A DNA stretch of 64,000 nucleotides from Amphirosellinia nigrospora (Eukaryota; Ascomycota; Sordariomycetes; Xylariales; Xylariaceae), in assembly GCA_004123355.1 (NCBI GenBank), contig SCHM01000004.1:3194316-3258315 (forward strand). Reading direction: 5' to 3'. Every line of letters starts with the position of its first letter. Positions within the stretch are counted from its first letter, which is position 1. Under the pieces are notes generated by a model, which made no database searches, was not told where the DNA came from, and was given only the letters and a program-made list of their open reading frames with translations. This document shows, in pieces, positions 22,406 through 35,382 of this stretch. The translations under genes were made by a program, and so were the position numbers.

Positions 22406-23128
22406 ACGAAATGTGGTTAGATTTTCGATGTATGGTATTACCAGCGGGCAATCTATGACCTCTACATGTAGAACTGTACGTTTATTAGCGACTTGCCACG
22501 AAGCTTACTGTGTACAGTACAATTTGTACCTGCCATTTCCCGGATAGAGAGGCATGTAAGACGGTCTTCAAATCTATTCAAAACTGAGTTGCATATTACA
22601 TCTGAGAGGACATGAACAATAGAAACGTCCGGCCGATTTCTTAACCCCTATGCTGTGGTAGATTTGATGCTCATAAAAAATGCATCTGTGAATTGACTAG
22701 ATCCTTGTAGAACAGCGATAAACTCATATTCAAATTCCGGAAATGAGTACTTTTCGTATACTGAACTCTACGTTATTGTCGTACGGACAAGCCACAGGAC
22801 CACTAGCCGCCAAGAGAGTCTCCGAGAGAAGAAGTATTGGTCAATACAGCCTCGCGTAGTACGGACCCCTCTCAAGGAGCTCTGTCTATCAATAAGGGGC
22901 TTGAGCACAAGCCCTCGTCTCAGTTATGAGCTTGATTTTTGCGGTTCTTCATTTTTAGCAGTGGAACTCTCACACTTGGCATCAAAGTGTCTGGCACTGT
23001 ACTGGCACGTGATTGTCACCAACACTGCCTACTAATCAGCAATAGGCGGCACAGTGTGGATTCCCAATTTTTTTCTTCATCCAACCCAAACTCACATTTA
23101 GCTATTGCTCACCCTTCATCAACACAAC
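22406..23128. other. intergenic
   Basis: Promoter region of the DEAH helicase gene. No coding frame, repeat or RNA gene recognised. Confidence 0.5.
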
Positions 23129-25492
23129 ATGGATCAAAACACGGATCAGCACAGGTCTAAACGGCGCAAGACAAAGGGAAATGACCCCACAGTTGTCAAA
23201 ATTGGGGACAAGACGATATCATTGAGTGCGTTTCTTGCGCCACCACCAGACAAAGCTGAAGAGAAATCGTCATCTGTGCCTGCGAACAATGATCCTACCT
23301 CAAATGAAGAGAAGGAGGACCAGCAGAACCCACGGATGAGATAGATGAGCAAGGTTTAAGGGAAAAGTCTCAAGATGTCAGTGGTGGGCCGCCAAAGAAG
23401 GCGAAAGGCGAGCGGGACACGCCTATGCTGAAGGCCAGAAAAGCGTTGCCGATATGGCTTACCGCGACCAGATCAAGGCGAGCTTGCGCGGTGATAACGA
23501 CATCCTGCTTATTGTTGGCGAGACTGGCTCTGGAAAGAGTACACAGACACCCCAATTTCTCTGTGAAGAGTCATGGTGTTGTAAGAAGAAGGTGCGCGTA
23601 AAGTCGGACATTGTGGGTGTTGGTGGGATGATCGCCATTACGCAGCCACGTCGAGTTGCCGCCACAACGCTGGCCAGCAGAGTAGCGCGGGAGATGGGCA
23701 CACCACTGGGTGCTGCTGGTGAAGGCTCAGTTGGTTACTCGGTGCGATTCGATCACAAGGTTCCCAAGGGCGCCAAGATCAAGTTCCTCACCGAAGGTAT
23801 GCTCTTACAAGAGCTCTTACGAGATCCGGATCTACGACAATACAGCGCTATTATCGTTGATGAGATCCACGAGAGAAGCGTTGACGTCGACTTAATTACT
23901 GGCTTTCTGAAGCAAATTCTCGCGAGTGACAAAGCTGGACGAGGTGGGATACCACTCAAAGTTGTTATCATGAGTGCAACTGCAGACATTGAGAAAATCG
24001 AATACTTTTTCAACCCAGAAGATTCGCCCTCTACCTTGAAGTTACTCCAGATCAAAGGCAGACAGTATCCAGTAGAAATTAAGTATATGGACAAGCCTGT
24101 GCCGGACATACAAGAGGCACTGGTGAAGAAAATCTTCGACATTCACCTACATGAATCATTACCCGGTGATATTCTAGCATTTCTTACAGGCCAGGAGGAG
24201 ATTGAGGCGGCTCAGCGCCTCATCGAAGATCACAGTGCCACATTAGCTTCAAACGTACCAAAGCTTCTTGTGTGCCCCTTTACGGGCAGCTCTCAATCCA
24301 GGCACAACAGGAGGCCTTTCAACCGGCAAAGACCAAGTACACTCGAAAAGTGGTCTTAGCGACCAATATCGCAGAGACATCAGTCACCGTTCCCGGTGTA
24401 CGCTACGTCGTCGACTGCGGCAAAGCAAAGGTGAAACAGTTTCGCGCACGGCTGGGAATGGAGTCTCTCCTAGCCAAGGCGATATCCAAATCCTCAGCAA
24501 TTCAACGAGCAGGTCGAGCAGGTCGTGAAGGGCCAGGAAAGTGCTTTAGGCTATACACGTTCGAAACATACAAGGGACTGGAGGAAGCGGATCTGCCCGA
24601 GATTCTTCGCAACGATGTGTTAGGTGCGGTCTTGACGATGAAGGCACGCGGCATCAACGACATTCTCTCATTCCCGCTGATGGACTTTCCGGACATCGAG
24701 GCCGTCGGCAAGGCGCTGATACACCTATCACCCTGGGCGCTCTCGGGAACGACGGCAGCATAACGGAGATCGGACGCAAACTGGCCTTGTTCCCTGTATC
24801 CGCCCATACGGCCGTGTTATCCTCACCGCAGCCTCCCTGAATTCGACTGTCTACTCGAAGTCATCGACGTGATCGCCGTCATCACGTCGGCGAGACCATC
24901 TTCCACCAGATCCAGACGGAAGACGACAACGAGCGGGACGCGATCGAGGAGGCGCGCAGGGAACTGGAGCGGCGCGAGGGCGACATCTTGACCTTCCTCA
25001 CGACGATGCAGCGGTACGCGGGCGAGAACGCAGACCGCATCGCATGGTGTCGGACGCGGCGCGTGAGCGTGCGCAACATGCGACAGGCCCTCAACATTCG
25101 GCGACAGCTACGCGGCATCTGCGTGAGAGAGAAGCTGCTGTCCGAGGCGCCGGCGCCGGATCCGCAACCCTTCGTGCCGCTGTCGCCCGAGCGCGCCGAC
25201 GTGCTGCTGCGCTGCTTCATGCGCGCTTCGCGAGCAAGGCGGCCCTCCTCGCGCCCGACTCCAGCTACGTCACCGTCCACGGCAAGCACGTCGTCTCCGT
25301 ACACCGTCCAGCGTCCTCCACGGACAGAAGAAGGAGGCCATCATGTTCCTCGAGCACGTCTTCACGCAGAAGAACTACGCCAAGAAGGTCAGCGCCATAC
25401 AAGCCGACTGGATCATCGAGGGCATGGGGGCGAGGTCGTTCCTTGATCGGCTGGTGATGAAAGCTTCGGCTAGGGATAGTGTGTCGTGTTGA
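23129..25492 (+). CDS. DHR2: DEAH-box RNA helicase, Dhr2 type
   Basis: An intronless gene of about 790 residues. After a basic leader (SKRRKTKGNDPTVVKIGDK), helicase motifs appear in order: I GETGSGKST, Ia ITQPRRVAA, II DEIH, III SAT, IV AFLTGQEEIE, V TNIAETSVT and VI QRAGRAGR. The ratchet/HA2 region (LLRCFMRA, then HGKHVVSVH) and an OB-like end follow. The closest match I recall is Dhr2, a nucleolar helicase of small-subunit rRNA processing. The frame is broken about nine times (near 23328, 23457, 24278, 24735, 24811, 24838, 24889, 25229 and 25305). In most cases one more G or C in a short run restores the family sequence, so the gene is probably whole in the organism. Confidence 0.78.
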
Positions 25493-26368
25493 TATCGATA
25501 AAGATCATGGTACAGAGTGATGCTTGGCTACTTGGAGGTCTCATGGACAGGCAGACGAAAGAATGAAATTTCTATAGTGAATTAATCACGACCCCACGGA
25601 ATGATTTTGCCCTTGTGATATGCTAGGTTTTATTATTGACAACAAGGGTCTCTTCATTTCCATATTCTTAGAGTTCTCTACGTTGATTGCGTTTGGTGAC
25701 ATACTCGGTAGTTGTCTCCAGCTGTTAAAGCAAATTCTCAATAAGAGCCATCACTACAGCTAAGTAAACTTACAAGCAGAATCTCAAGCTCTTAGGTAAA
25801 TATTAGCTAGTAGCCACCCTTTGAACGGGGAAAACGTAGTCTCATAGATCACAGATTCTTCAAGCTTAGTGTCGCCTGATCTCCGTATTATTCTTCCTCT
25901 GCTGTCTACACCAATTACTAGAAAAGTAGTTCGGGGGCTACTGCCGAAGGCCCAAACTGCAGGTGAACTTCCTTCTTGGAACTTCTGACTCTAGCTAAAC
26001 GTACACGTAAGATCTCGAATTGGGGGAAGTTACAGTAGGCTGATCAACTACCGTCTTCAACTTCCGTCCCCGGAACGGGTCTTGGATTGATCCCGGATGT
26101 GATTTTAATCGCAGAATAGAAGGGGAAATGTGTACAAAAGGTTGGCAGTAGTATCGATCTACCACAACTCTTCGTCCAAAACACAGGGCCAAATCCGAAT
26201 TGGAGCTTTTCAACTCGGGATCTGCTACAAGCATGCCGAGTTCCGAGACAACACGTAGACTAGTCGAGATTGTTGTCACGTCCAATGTACACATCTCGTC
26301 CGACCACGCTCGGTATCTAACAAACGAGGTTACCCCAATGTCAGAAAGCCGGCATTTCATGCAAGCTG
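25493..26368. other. intergenic between convergent genes
   Basis: 3' flank of the helicase (+) and the lysine-rich protein gene (-). Nothing recognised. Confidence 0.5.
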
Positions 26369-28206
26369 CTATGCCACTTGAAGCTTCTTCTTCTTATTCT
26401 TCTTTCTGTCCTGATGTTTTCTCTTCTGCTTCTTTTGTTCCTTTTGCTCCTTGTCTTTTCGCTCCTGTTCCTTGTCCTCTTTATGCTTTCGCTTATGCTT
26501 TTGATTCCCATGGGTCTTCGAGCGGGGAAACTCTTGGAGAGGCGATGAATTAGGCTCCGATACACCAAGCGCCACTTCTTCCGTCCGAGTTGTGCTACCG
26601 GTCTCTAGGCGACACGGTTGGTCTTGGATAGTTGAGGTGTGTGGCAAGTGGTCACTAAAAGGACTCGGGATGCCCAGTCCCGTCCACGGCTGTGGGGCGG
26701 GAACCGGTGTCTCCGCTGGCTAGTGCTTGGCGGAATTTGGCGTGGAGATGTTTGAGCATTGATCCGGACAGGCTCGCCTCCTCTACTGGTAATTTCTTCT
26801 GGTTCACTTGACAGAGAAAAACTGGATGTAGTTGATATATCTCGTAGGCCAGACCAGGAAGCGAAGATGTAGATTGGTTTTGGTTTTGATCTGCTCGAAC
26901 CTCTTCGCTGCCTGACGTTGATTGCCTACAGATGAGCTTCCTTCGACTTGGCTTGGGTTTGGGTTGGCCAAAGGGCTCCGGACATAAAATATAGATTTTT
27001 GCTACGACGTGTTTCTCCCCTGCGGCGGCCGGAGGGAGGGTTCGGTTTGTCGTATACAAGCGCATCTATATTTTTGAAGCCTTCTTCAACTATTCCGTCC
27101 AAACGACGCCGAGCCTCAGTCTGCCGACCAAAGCTACATTCCGTTGTTTGAGCTTTACCATAATCGATATCACCTCGACTCGGCAGGGTTTCGCTACTGC
27201 TAGAGATAAGGATGTCTTCCGAGTTCGAGCCTTCGTAATTCGTATCACGATTCAATACCACATTGCCAATGGTCCGAACTTCTTGGGCCGATGCTTGCTT
27301 GTTCTTTCCGACTTTCTTTCCTTTTCCTTTCTTGTGCCTTCCTCTGCCTTCTTGGCGCGGTGCCCGTCCGTCTGAGTCTTCATCAGGGGCAAATTTTACT
27401 TTCTTCAACGGCGTGCTCTCGGCAGGTTCTTCTTGGTGCTTCCTCTTTCCCCAATTCACCTTAGTGCTAGGTGATGTCCCTTTGGTTGTATCCTCTATAG
27501 TGTTTCTAATTTGCGAGTAAACATCCTGTCCATTTGGGGATTTCGGTTCGCAGAATGAAGCTGACTTTTCAGCCACAACCCCCGGGCGTCGTCCTTCATC
27601 TTCGTTCTCAGAGACGGCGCTCTACTCCGATTCTGAGCTCGAACTTGAAGAATTCATTTCATCGCCGTCATTATCCCCTTCGCTTCCGTGGTTGGCATAC
27701 TCGTCAAGGAGAGGACCAAGATTTCTTTGAAAGCTCCAGAGTAGCGTGCGAATTAAGTTATAGTCTTTCTGTATTCCGGGGAAGCCGTCCTGTTGCATGA
27801 GTGCTTCAAGCTTGGCTAGTGTCTTCGCACGCTTCCTGAGATGCTTTCGCTCTCGTTGTCTTAGGAGCTCGCGGTTGCGGAGTAGCTCGTTTCGTGAAAG
27901 CCACTGTGATAGCCAGCGGCGGATGCTGGGGTGTTTTTCGAGTTCGCATAGGACTTCACGGTCAAGACGGTTACGTTTCTCGATTAGTAGTGTGGTCTTC
28001 GTCCAGATCTTGCGCCGCTTCTTCTTGGTAAAAGCTCTTGCGAGCCAGACGTTGGAGCTCTTTTGGGCTCGGTGCGATCCTGAACCTGGTTGAGGATTCT
28101 TCTCTGTAAAGATGCTATGCGAATCACTTTTCGTTTCTGAAGAGTCTGTTCTGGCAGAATGACGGCGACCCGTGCCGGGGTGAGTGGACAGCACGGCACC
28201 ATGCAT
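26369..28206 (-). CDS. uncharacterised charged, lysine-rich protein
   Basis: I do not recognise a family. From the ATG at 28206 the frame gives a basic, probably helical segment (KKKRRKIWTKTTLLIEKR, LEKHPSIRRWLSQW, RERKHLRKRAKTLAKLEALM) and an acidic Ser-rich patch. It then meets an in-frame TAG (27622-27624), after which the same frame continues as plausible protein (SAVSENEDEGRRPGVVAEKS) with nuclear-type basic clusters (KKVKFAPDEDSDGR, GRHKKGKGKKVGKNK). Two further frame changes, near 26940-27020 and near 26690 (one extra G), join it to GLGIPSPFSDHLP and a Lys/Gln/Glu-rich tail. A nuclear or nucleolar location is a guess from composition. It could instead be two adjacent genes. Confidence 0.5.
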
Positions 28207-28920
28207 CTTTAGCTACCAAGTGGACTTCAGGTTTTGAAGCTTGTCTGAACCGTAACAGGCAGTGAAGTGACGATGGCGCAAAGCAAATGCGAAAGAAGCG
28301 GCTCTTACCACATGTATGAACAGGGTTTCTCCCAGAGAGACGACGCTGAAGCGCCAAGCCCGAGAAACTAGCTCCTATTCAAACTGGAGATATCTAGGCG
28401 ATTGGCAATGGTGATGCGCTTTCCTACATCCAATCTTCACTGCTGTAGCTGTCCTACCTAAGTACCTAGGGCATCGGCAGAAACGGAGCTATGGTGGGGT
28501 GTCGGCATACGACAGGAAGTGGGATGACGGTAAACTGCAAGTGAGGACCGAAAGCATGGCAAGTGGGTTTACTTAGGTAGTGCATAGGTACCTTTGGTGC
28601 TGTAGGTACGGAACTTGTACGGAGCACAGCTAACGGTCTCCACGGTGAGCTCCCCCTGCCGAATATGCGTACTGTACTTACCCCAACCAGCCCCAACTCC
28701 ACATTTAGACACGATGGACCTCGGTACAGTATGATTACTTAACGGAGGGCCTCTGGGCCTCTGGTTCCGAGGAGCTGTAGCAGTAGATTTGTTTAGAGTG
28801 GAATTGTATTTATGAATAAAGGAAAATAAAAAAACACGACATCACAACTAAAATACTCGCCTCTTTCATCTTCTTTTTACTGTTAAACATCTTGTATCAA
28901 AACAATCAAATCATCTCACC
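28207..28920. other. intergenic, divergent promoter region
   Basis: Between the lysine-rich protein (-) and MaoC (+) genes. Short TACCTA/TAGGTA motifs near 28450-28600. No gene supported. Confidence 0.45.
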
Positions 28921-29962
28921 ATGAGCAGTCCAGGAGTTGGCTTCGAATACCCGCCCGTTGAGGTGTCGTGGTTGAAGCGCGATGCCTTGCTTTTCGCCAA
29001 CTCGATAGGTTGCACTTCTGACGAGCTTCACTTCCTCTACGTGGGTGCCTCATGTAATGTTATCCATTGGGCTGTATCTGTACTCACAACATGGATAGGA
29101 GCTCGATCCCAACTTTTCTGTCTTCCCTACCTATCCCATTATACTGCGTAAGCCAGCCTCCGATCAGTATCGCTTCCTTACACGATTGCTGATACATAGT
29201 AGCTTTCAAGCAGAACCGACCGGATGTCTTCAGTTTCTACGCCTCGCAGAAGGCCGTTAAGATCCCCGGCGTGCCGGAATTCGACGCGCGACGAGTCGTC
29301 GACGGCCAACGACTGATCCAGTTCCTCAAGCCCCTCCCCGTCACCTCCGAAGGCAGGAAATTCGAGGTCCGGAGCAAGGTGCTCGGTGTCTACGACAAGG
29401 GCAGGCCTGGCACTGTTGTCGAGACTCAGAACGACCTGGTCGACGTTGCTACCGGCGAGGTCTACAGCCGCGCCATCGGCAGCGGTTTCTACGTCGGCCA
29501 GGGCAACTGGGGAGGCCCCAAGGGCCCTGCGACCGAGAACTACCCTCCTCCCAAGGGCAAGACGCCCGACGTCGAGTTCGAGAACCAGACTACGGAGCTG
29601 ACGCCTATCCTCTACCGCCTCAATGGCGATTACAACCCCCTCCACATCCACCCCGAGCCCGGTAAGAAGATGGGCTTCGGCGGTGTCATCATCCACGGCC
29701 TCTACTCGTGGAACTGGGCTGCCCACGGCCTACTGCAGAAGCTGGAGGCAGCGACCCTGCCAACATGAAGGAGTTCCAGGCTCGGTTCGCCAGCCCGGTC
29801 AGGCCCGGTGACAAGCTCGTGGCCTCGGTATGGAGAACCGGCGAGAAGAAGGACGAATGGGAAGAGGTTCGCTTCATTGTCAAGATCGCCGGCGGCAAGG
29901 TTGTCCTTAGCAATGGCCGCGCCCTGATGAAGGTCGTCGGAGAAGCCAAGAGCAAGTTGTAA
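28921..29962 (+). CDS. peroxisomal MaoC-type (hotdog) enoyl-CoA hydratase 2
   Basis: Exons 28921-29040, 29099-29147 and 29203-29962 give about 309 residues. The C-terminal hotdog domain has the hydratase-2 signature YRLNGDYNPLHIHPE (catalytic Asp and His), then GFGGVIIHGLYSWNWAAHGL. The N-terminal half (IPGVPEFDARRVVDGQRLIQ) is the paired non-catalytic hotdog found in Fox2/HSD17B4-like hydratases. The protein ends KSKL, a PTS1 peroxisomal signal, which fits hydration of trans-2-enoyl-CoA in beta-oxidation. It stands alone, without the dehydrogenase modules of Fox2. One frame break near 29743 disappears with one more G (LQKLGGSDPANMKEFQARF). Confidence 0.87.
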
Positions 29963-30313
29963 ACATCATACGAACACGATGTATATATGTATAAGTGAGC
30001 CGGGACAGTTTCTAGTTGCAAATTTCCCGACGTATAGTATGTAAATTCAAACAACAATTATTTTGGCATGTTAGCCTAAGAAGAGGTACTTTGCAACAGT
30101 GTAGCGTTTGGAGCAATTGTGTTTTGCGAAGAGATGACATATTATAATGTGTCGGTCGCCAATTTGGCTGCCTAGTTGGTGTTTAACCAGTAAACTTCGC
30201 ACAGTTAAAATCCAAATTTCAAACAAAAACAAACTTGGGCTTACTCCAGTTCGGACCTACCTACCAGAGGATATATCCAGGTTCAATTGGCGATTTTTAA
30301 CAACATCATAGTC
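29963..30313. other. intergenic
   Basis: Short AT-rich spacer between two genes in the same direction. Nothing recognised. Confidence 0.5.
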
Positions 30314-32210
30314 ATGTCTCGAAGTCCTCAGGTTGGTGACCGGCTGTCGTATGATGGGGCAACATGTACGGTAAGATATGTGGGTGAGGTCGCTGGCACT
30401 TCGGGCGCCTGGCTTGGCGTCGAATGGGACGACGCCGCCAGAGGTAAACACAACGGTTCGCACAAAGGAGCGAGGTATTTCACTTGTGAGTATTGATTCA
30501 TGATGTGGTGATATTTTGTTTTTCTTTTTTTTATCACTGCAATATACTAAGTGCTCTCGCTAGGTCGGTCACGCTCAGCGACCCCCGCCTCTTTTGTGCG
30601 GCCTACGAGACCCGCTGAGGCACCCGTCAGCTTCATCGGTGCTCTGCAGGACAAATACACTGCGGAATTGTCGAACACTGTTGCCATTCAATTCTCGGGG
30701 AAAGTAGCAGAAGAGGTTGGCTTTGAGAAGACCCGAAGCAAGCAGGCCCAGCTCTCGGAGCTCCGATATGCCGTCCTCGATGGCACACGCATTGCTACTG
30801 TCTACGAGGAAGGGGACCCGACTATTACCGACACATGTTCAAAGGTCGTTGAGCTGGATCTCAGTCGAAACCTCTTCAAGAGCGTGGGGACCGTTGCGGC
30901 TATTTGCTCCGAATTACCACGACTACGAGAGCTGCGGCTGAAGTGAGTTAGGCCCTTCTTGCTCTCGTCTTTTTTCTTGTTTCTTGTTTTTGGGGGGGTT
31001 TTAAGCACTTAACTAAACTCATTACGCTAGTGGTAACCGCTTCCAAGGTGTACTTGAAGACGAAGGCCTTGACGGGGCAAATAAGAGCCTTGAGAGTGTG
31101 AAGGAGCTGGCACTTGAAGAGACGCTTATGAGTTGGGAAGAAATTGGCCATATCGCAACAAAATTCGATACTCTGTCTGCACTTTCTGCGAGCACAAATC
31201 AGTTGTCTAGCTTGCCACCTATAGCACTCTCTTCCCTCTCATCACCCTTTCCTCTCTCAATCTCGAGTTTAACGACTTCGCTGCCATTACCCAGTTGGGT
31301 AGCCTCACAGCCTTAACGGCTCTCCGCCAACTGCATCTCAAGGGAAACAACATCTCAGCGATCCAATTAGCTGACTCGGATGTCTCATTGCCAGTATTCT
31401 CCACCAACCTGCAGTATCTCGACGTGTCGTATAACCGGGTCTCCTCATGGACATTTGTGGATGAATTGCCAGCCTGCTTTCCAGGACTAACATCATTGCG
31501 CTTTGCTCACAATCCTATTTACGAGAGCCCCGATCCCGAGCTCTCTACGAACTCTAAGAACCACACAGAAGAGGCCTATATGTTCACCATCGGGCGGCTT
31601 GCGAATCTCAAGACTCTGAATTTCGGTACTATCTCTGCAGCGGATCGGCAAGATGCCGAGATGTTCTACCTGGCCCACATTGGGAAACACCTCGCCACCG
31701 TGCCCGAGACGCAAGAAGCCGAGATCCTCCAATATCACAAGCGATATGCGGAGCTATGCGAGGCGTACGGCGCACCAGCCGTAAACCGGAGGAAGCAGGT
31801 CAACCCAGCTTTCTGGAGGCCAGACTCGTCACCATCCAATTCGTATTTCACCCCGACGGACAAGATGCTATGCAAAGAGTCACGAAGGTCCCAAGAGCTT
31901 TGATATCTACGCCGTCAAGGGCATAGCGGGCAAGCTTTTCGGCGCGAAGCCACTGTCTCTACGACTGATATGGGAAACAGGTGAGTGGGATCCCGTGGCG
32001 GGGTTCGATGACGAGGTGGAAGATAGTAGCGGGATGAAGAGGAGCTGTCAGCTGCAGAGGGGAGAGAAGCGGTCAAATCAGGAGACGACTCACAACAGGG
32101 GGAAGGCTGGTAAATGGGTCAAACGCGAGGCCGAGCTGCCAGACGGGCCCCGGCAGCTAGGCTTCTGCGTCGATGGATCGGAGGCTAGAATCAGGATCGA
32201 ATTGCGATGA
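30314..32210 (+). CDS. tubulin-folding cofactor E (Pac2/TBCE)
   Basis: Exons 30314-30485, 30564-30942 and 31031-32210. An N-terminal CAP-Gly domain (VGDRLSYDGATCTVRYVGEV, GTSGAWLGVEWDD, GSHKGARYFTC) binds the alpha-tubulin tail. Leucine-rich repeats follow (VVELDLSRNLFKSVGT, LRELRLNGNRFQG, LRQLHLKGNNISA, LQYLDVSYNRVSSW). A ubiquitin-like C-terminal domain ends in ELPDGPRQLGFCVDG and ARIRIELR. Cofactor E works with cofactors B, C and D in alpha-tubulin folding and heterodimer assembly. The frame breaks several times in exon 3 (near 31240, 31812, 31895, 32030 and 32110). At two of these, GCTTT needs to be GCCTTT to restore the family sequence, so base-calling faults are likely. Confidence 0.87.
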
Positions 32211-33095
32211 GGGAATATTGAGTTGATTCCAGCTTTGTTGTAATTAGTAGATTATGGTTCCGATCTATTATCAGCAGCCCTTGGCCTTCTTCAACTTGCA
32301 AGATATTCCATAACCCAAAGATGACATTTCAGTGGCAGGGAAATCGTTTCGTTCGTCAGCGTTGCAAGATTGGCTCATAGACCCTCTTTTTTATTCGGTA
32401 ACTCACATTTCTCCTCACGGCCAGATACATCTAGGCACCCAGGCGGGTGTCGGCAAGCATATACAAACGCGACACATGCGGGATACTGTGAACCTGGACA
32501 TAGCTCACTCATACGGTCTGCTGGAGACCGTTCCTCCTCAAGAACACGAACAGCAGGACTCATATATTGGGGACATGATCACCCTCCCTAGAGTCCTCTT
32601 TTCCTCCTGTTCTGGCAATCACGGTCTCCTGAATGTGGAAAAGTGTTGTCCAGATATATTTGCTCTTGATATCTGCCCTACAGGCTGTATCTCGGCAAGT
32701 ATCAGTTAAGTGGCAGAACGGCGCAAACGAAGTAACGAAGTAGCTAGGTCTTCGGGTCCTGCTTGCGCTCATTCGCAACCACGCTGCTTCTTCTGTGCCA
32801 AGTTGAGTAACTGGGTGTCCTTCGTAGCATAACATCAGCACCATAACAACATCAGAGCACAACGTCCTCCTGGCCAGCTCCGGACTCGAATCAGCGTTCT
32901 CGAAATTCTTCGAAGCTGAAACACGACGCAGGTCACGAACCTGCGTGGCCCGGACGTTTTTCCAGGGGAAAACCATACATGGTACATATTCTCCGTCCAC
33001 CCGTGGCGTGTTGAAGTTCACAAGCTCACACAAATAGATCCGACGGCCAACCACTCACCAGCCCAAAGGGTGATTCCGTCAGTGAAAACAACACG
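32211..33095. other. intergenic, possibly with unrecognised 5' coding sequence
   Basis: No family match. Near 32850-33090 the plus strand has coherent but interrupted reading (LLASSGLESAFSKFFEAETR, VHKLTQIDPTANHSPAQRV) that could be an upstream part of the next gene. I cannot fix splice sites for it. Confidence 0.3.
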
Positions 33096-34756
33096 ATGGG
33101 CGGCCATAGAGATGGATGGAAGAAAGGTAACACCGGCAGAGTAACAGATTCCGCCGATGACCGTGCACCCGTGAGCTTTCACCAACGACCCGTATCGCAG
33201 GAGAATGCGTACGCGTACTTGGCGTTGCCACTGTCTCGCCCAGCGAGAGGCACTACGCAGAGACACGAGTCGTCATTATCTTCGACATCGGTGGCGATAA
33301 GTGGTAGTGGCCAGCACGGCCGTGACCCAAACAGGGAGACTCCGTCATCCGGTCAGGTATGGGGAGCTAGCGGCATGGAGGGAGTGCCGGTGATCATGGT
33401 GCCTGCGTTCCTCCCGCAAGAGTGCTTGGGAACTCAGGTCCAAGGCCTAAGGATTCAGGGGGCTACTTCGTTCATGGGCGCGAATCACCTCGTCCAGGCT
33501 CGAGACCAATCTCGACAAGTCCACGATCCAGATGCGTCTATGGATATGAATAAATTTCCTCGCGCTTCTCTCCCTCCCAATCAGCAACGGTATCAGCAGC
33601 AGAAGCTACAGCGCGGAACAAACCCCAAACACGGGGCAGAGAAACATACTAGTCGACATGGCGATGACAGTAACGAGAATGAGCAGCAGCATTACCAGCG
33701 GCACCGCGCCGCCTACACCACGGCGGAGAAATCGGAGTCGAAAGCAAAAGCGACCTCGGACCTCGAGCGTGGCCGCAGCAGCTGGGACGAGGCGCTGGAT
33801 TTCGGACACGACACGTCTCATACGCCCAGGACGAGCTGCAGCCCGAGCAGTGAGGACTGCGACACCAGCGGCGTGTGCGATCCCCATGAGGAGAAGTGGG
33901 CGCGGGAAGCGATACAAGGCTGGCACGTCTCGCATTCTCCCGAGGCATATGAGGACAAGAAGGCGAAGAAAGCTGCTGCTAAGGAGCAGAAATGGCAGCG
34001 GGGTCAGTGGGAGCAGCGGGAGCGAGCTGACAAGTTTCAAGGCAAGGCAAGGGGAGGCGAAGGAGCAAATCTTTCCGCCTCCTCACCGGGCACGAACAAG
34101 AACTACAAAAAGGGGTATCGTCCGAACCAACCTTTCCACAATGACACCAACGACCCTGGTGCCCAGAACAAGAATCCATGCAACATAGGAGCAGGTAAGA
34201 AAAACCAAGCTGGCATGCCGAAGGCAAGCCCAGCTCGTCAGAACCAGCAGCATCACGAGAAGCAATTCGCCCGACGTGTGGTATCTTCGCCGGGCGCGTT
34301 CTCGGGCGAAGCGACCACGGCGGCCGCCGTCGCCAAGAACATGGGCAACAAAGGAGGATGGGGAGGAGGAGAGGCATAAGCCAAGCGCAAGCTCACACCC
34401 CCAAAGCAAAAGCAGCTTATCAATTCCAACAGCGCCAGAACTGGCAGCGCAACCCCCAAGCCTCCTCGGGTCAGCACCCCCGAGACTGGAGAACCCGCAC
34501 CGCCCCGGTCCAAAGACGAGCCTCGTATTCGCCCGACGTGCGAGATCGCGAGGTCGTCGTAGTAGGCGGTACGGAGGAAGCGGAATGGGAGGAGGAGCAG
34601 CAGCAGCCACAGACCGTGAATGTCCAGGCTAAGGAGATAATCACGGCTAACTGGGCTAAGAACAAAAATGGCTCTCCCAAGGGAAACCAGTTTACCAAGG
34701 GGTCGGGATGGGGTAAGACTGGAGGAGACAATGTTCAAAATTTGATCGATATCTAG
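33096..34756 (+). CDS. disordered Gln/Lys/Gly-rich protein, unknown function
   Basis: A long plus-strand frame of low-complexity sequence, about 554 residues if one frame change near 34345-34378 is bridged. There is no globular domain I recognise. Composition is rich in Gln, Asn, Lys, Gly and His (NQQRYQQQKLQRG, NENEQQHYQRHR, KKAAAKEQKWQRGQWEQRER). Repeated Trp/Gln/Gly patches follow (NKGGWGGG, QFQQRQNWQRNPQ), and the end is GNQFTKGSGWGKTGG. Long antisense frames here are explained by the biased composition. Such proteins are often RNA-associated or granule-forming, but that is only a guess. The start at 33096 is uncertain because coding-like sequence continues upstream. Confidence 0.5.
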
Positions 34757-35382
34757 GAAACGTGAAATAATCGACCTCACGAGAATTGGTGATGTAGTTC
34801 AGTTGCCACGTGGGTACCGCCGGGGGGAAAGCAGGAACCGGGTTTGGTCCTGGATATCCAGGCGTTAGGGGAGCATTGAACATAATCTCATCCTCGCATC
34901 GCCGCGCTCATTTTATGGTCTAAGCCAGTTGACCAACACCAGCATATCTAGTTAGGTAGGACAGATTATGACAAGTGTGTAAACAAGCAAAAGGAGAAAA
35001 AAACAGGTAAAAATAGAAAAACCCTAAAAACACAATAGGCTTTACTTGGTTGTGAACAAATGTATTTCGATTCACAGTTGTGCGTCTGATTTTTACTTTG
35101 ATAACTGAACAAATATAAAAACTCCAACCATGCTCAAAAAACATAGGAACACGGCCTATGACTACACAGGAATCCATCCCTACCCAAAATAGACAGGCCT
35201 CCTTCCGGCGGCGGGCGTAACTTCGTTTGTTTGGGGTAGCTTTGTACAAGGGTCGTCGGTGTTCGCCTCCTCCGGCCAACCATCCCACTCCTTCGATCGA
35301 GGCGTCCACTTTAGTCGATATGCTTTCGTCGTAGCGACCTAAAACGCTAGACTACTATGAGATTATGGCGCAATCAGATCTC
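34757..35382. other. intergenic between convergent genes
   Basis: 3' flanks of the disordered-protein gene and of SDH2. A-rich stretch near 34980-35040. Nothing else seen. Confidence 0.5.

Noticed and set aside
23129-25492. Programmed ribosomal frameshifting in the DEAH helicase
   Set aside because: About nine shifts in one gene, no shared slippery site, and the same pattern in many other genes point to base-calling error.
32560-33266. Long minus-strand frames between TBCE and the disordered-protein gene
   Set aside because: They lie opposite sequence that is at least as coding-like on the plus strand, and no domain was recognised.
33606-34780. Several long antisense frames inside the Gln-rich gene
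   Set aside because: They are explained by its biased, low-complexity codon composition.
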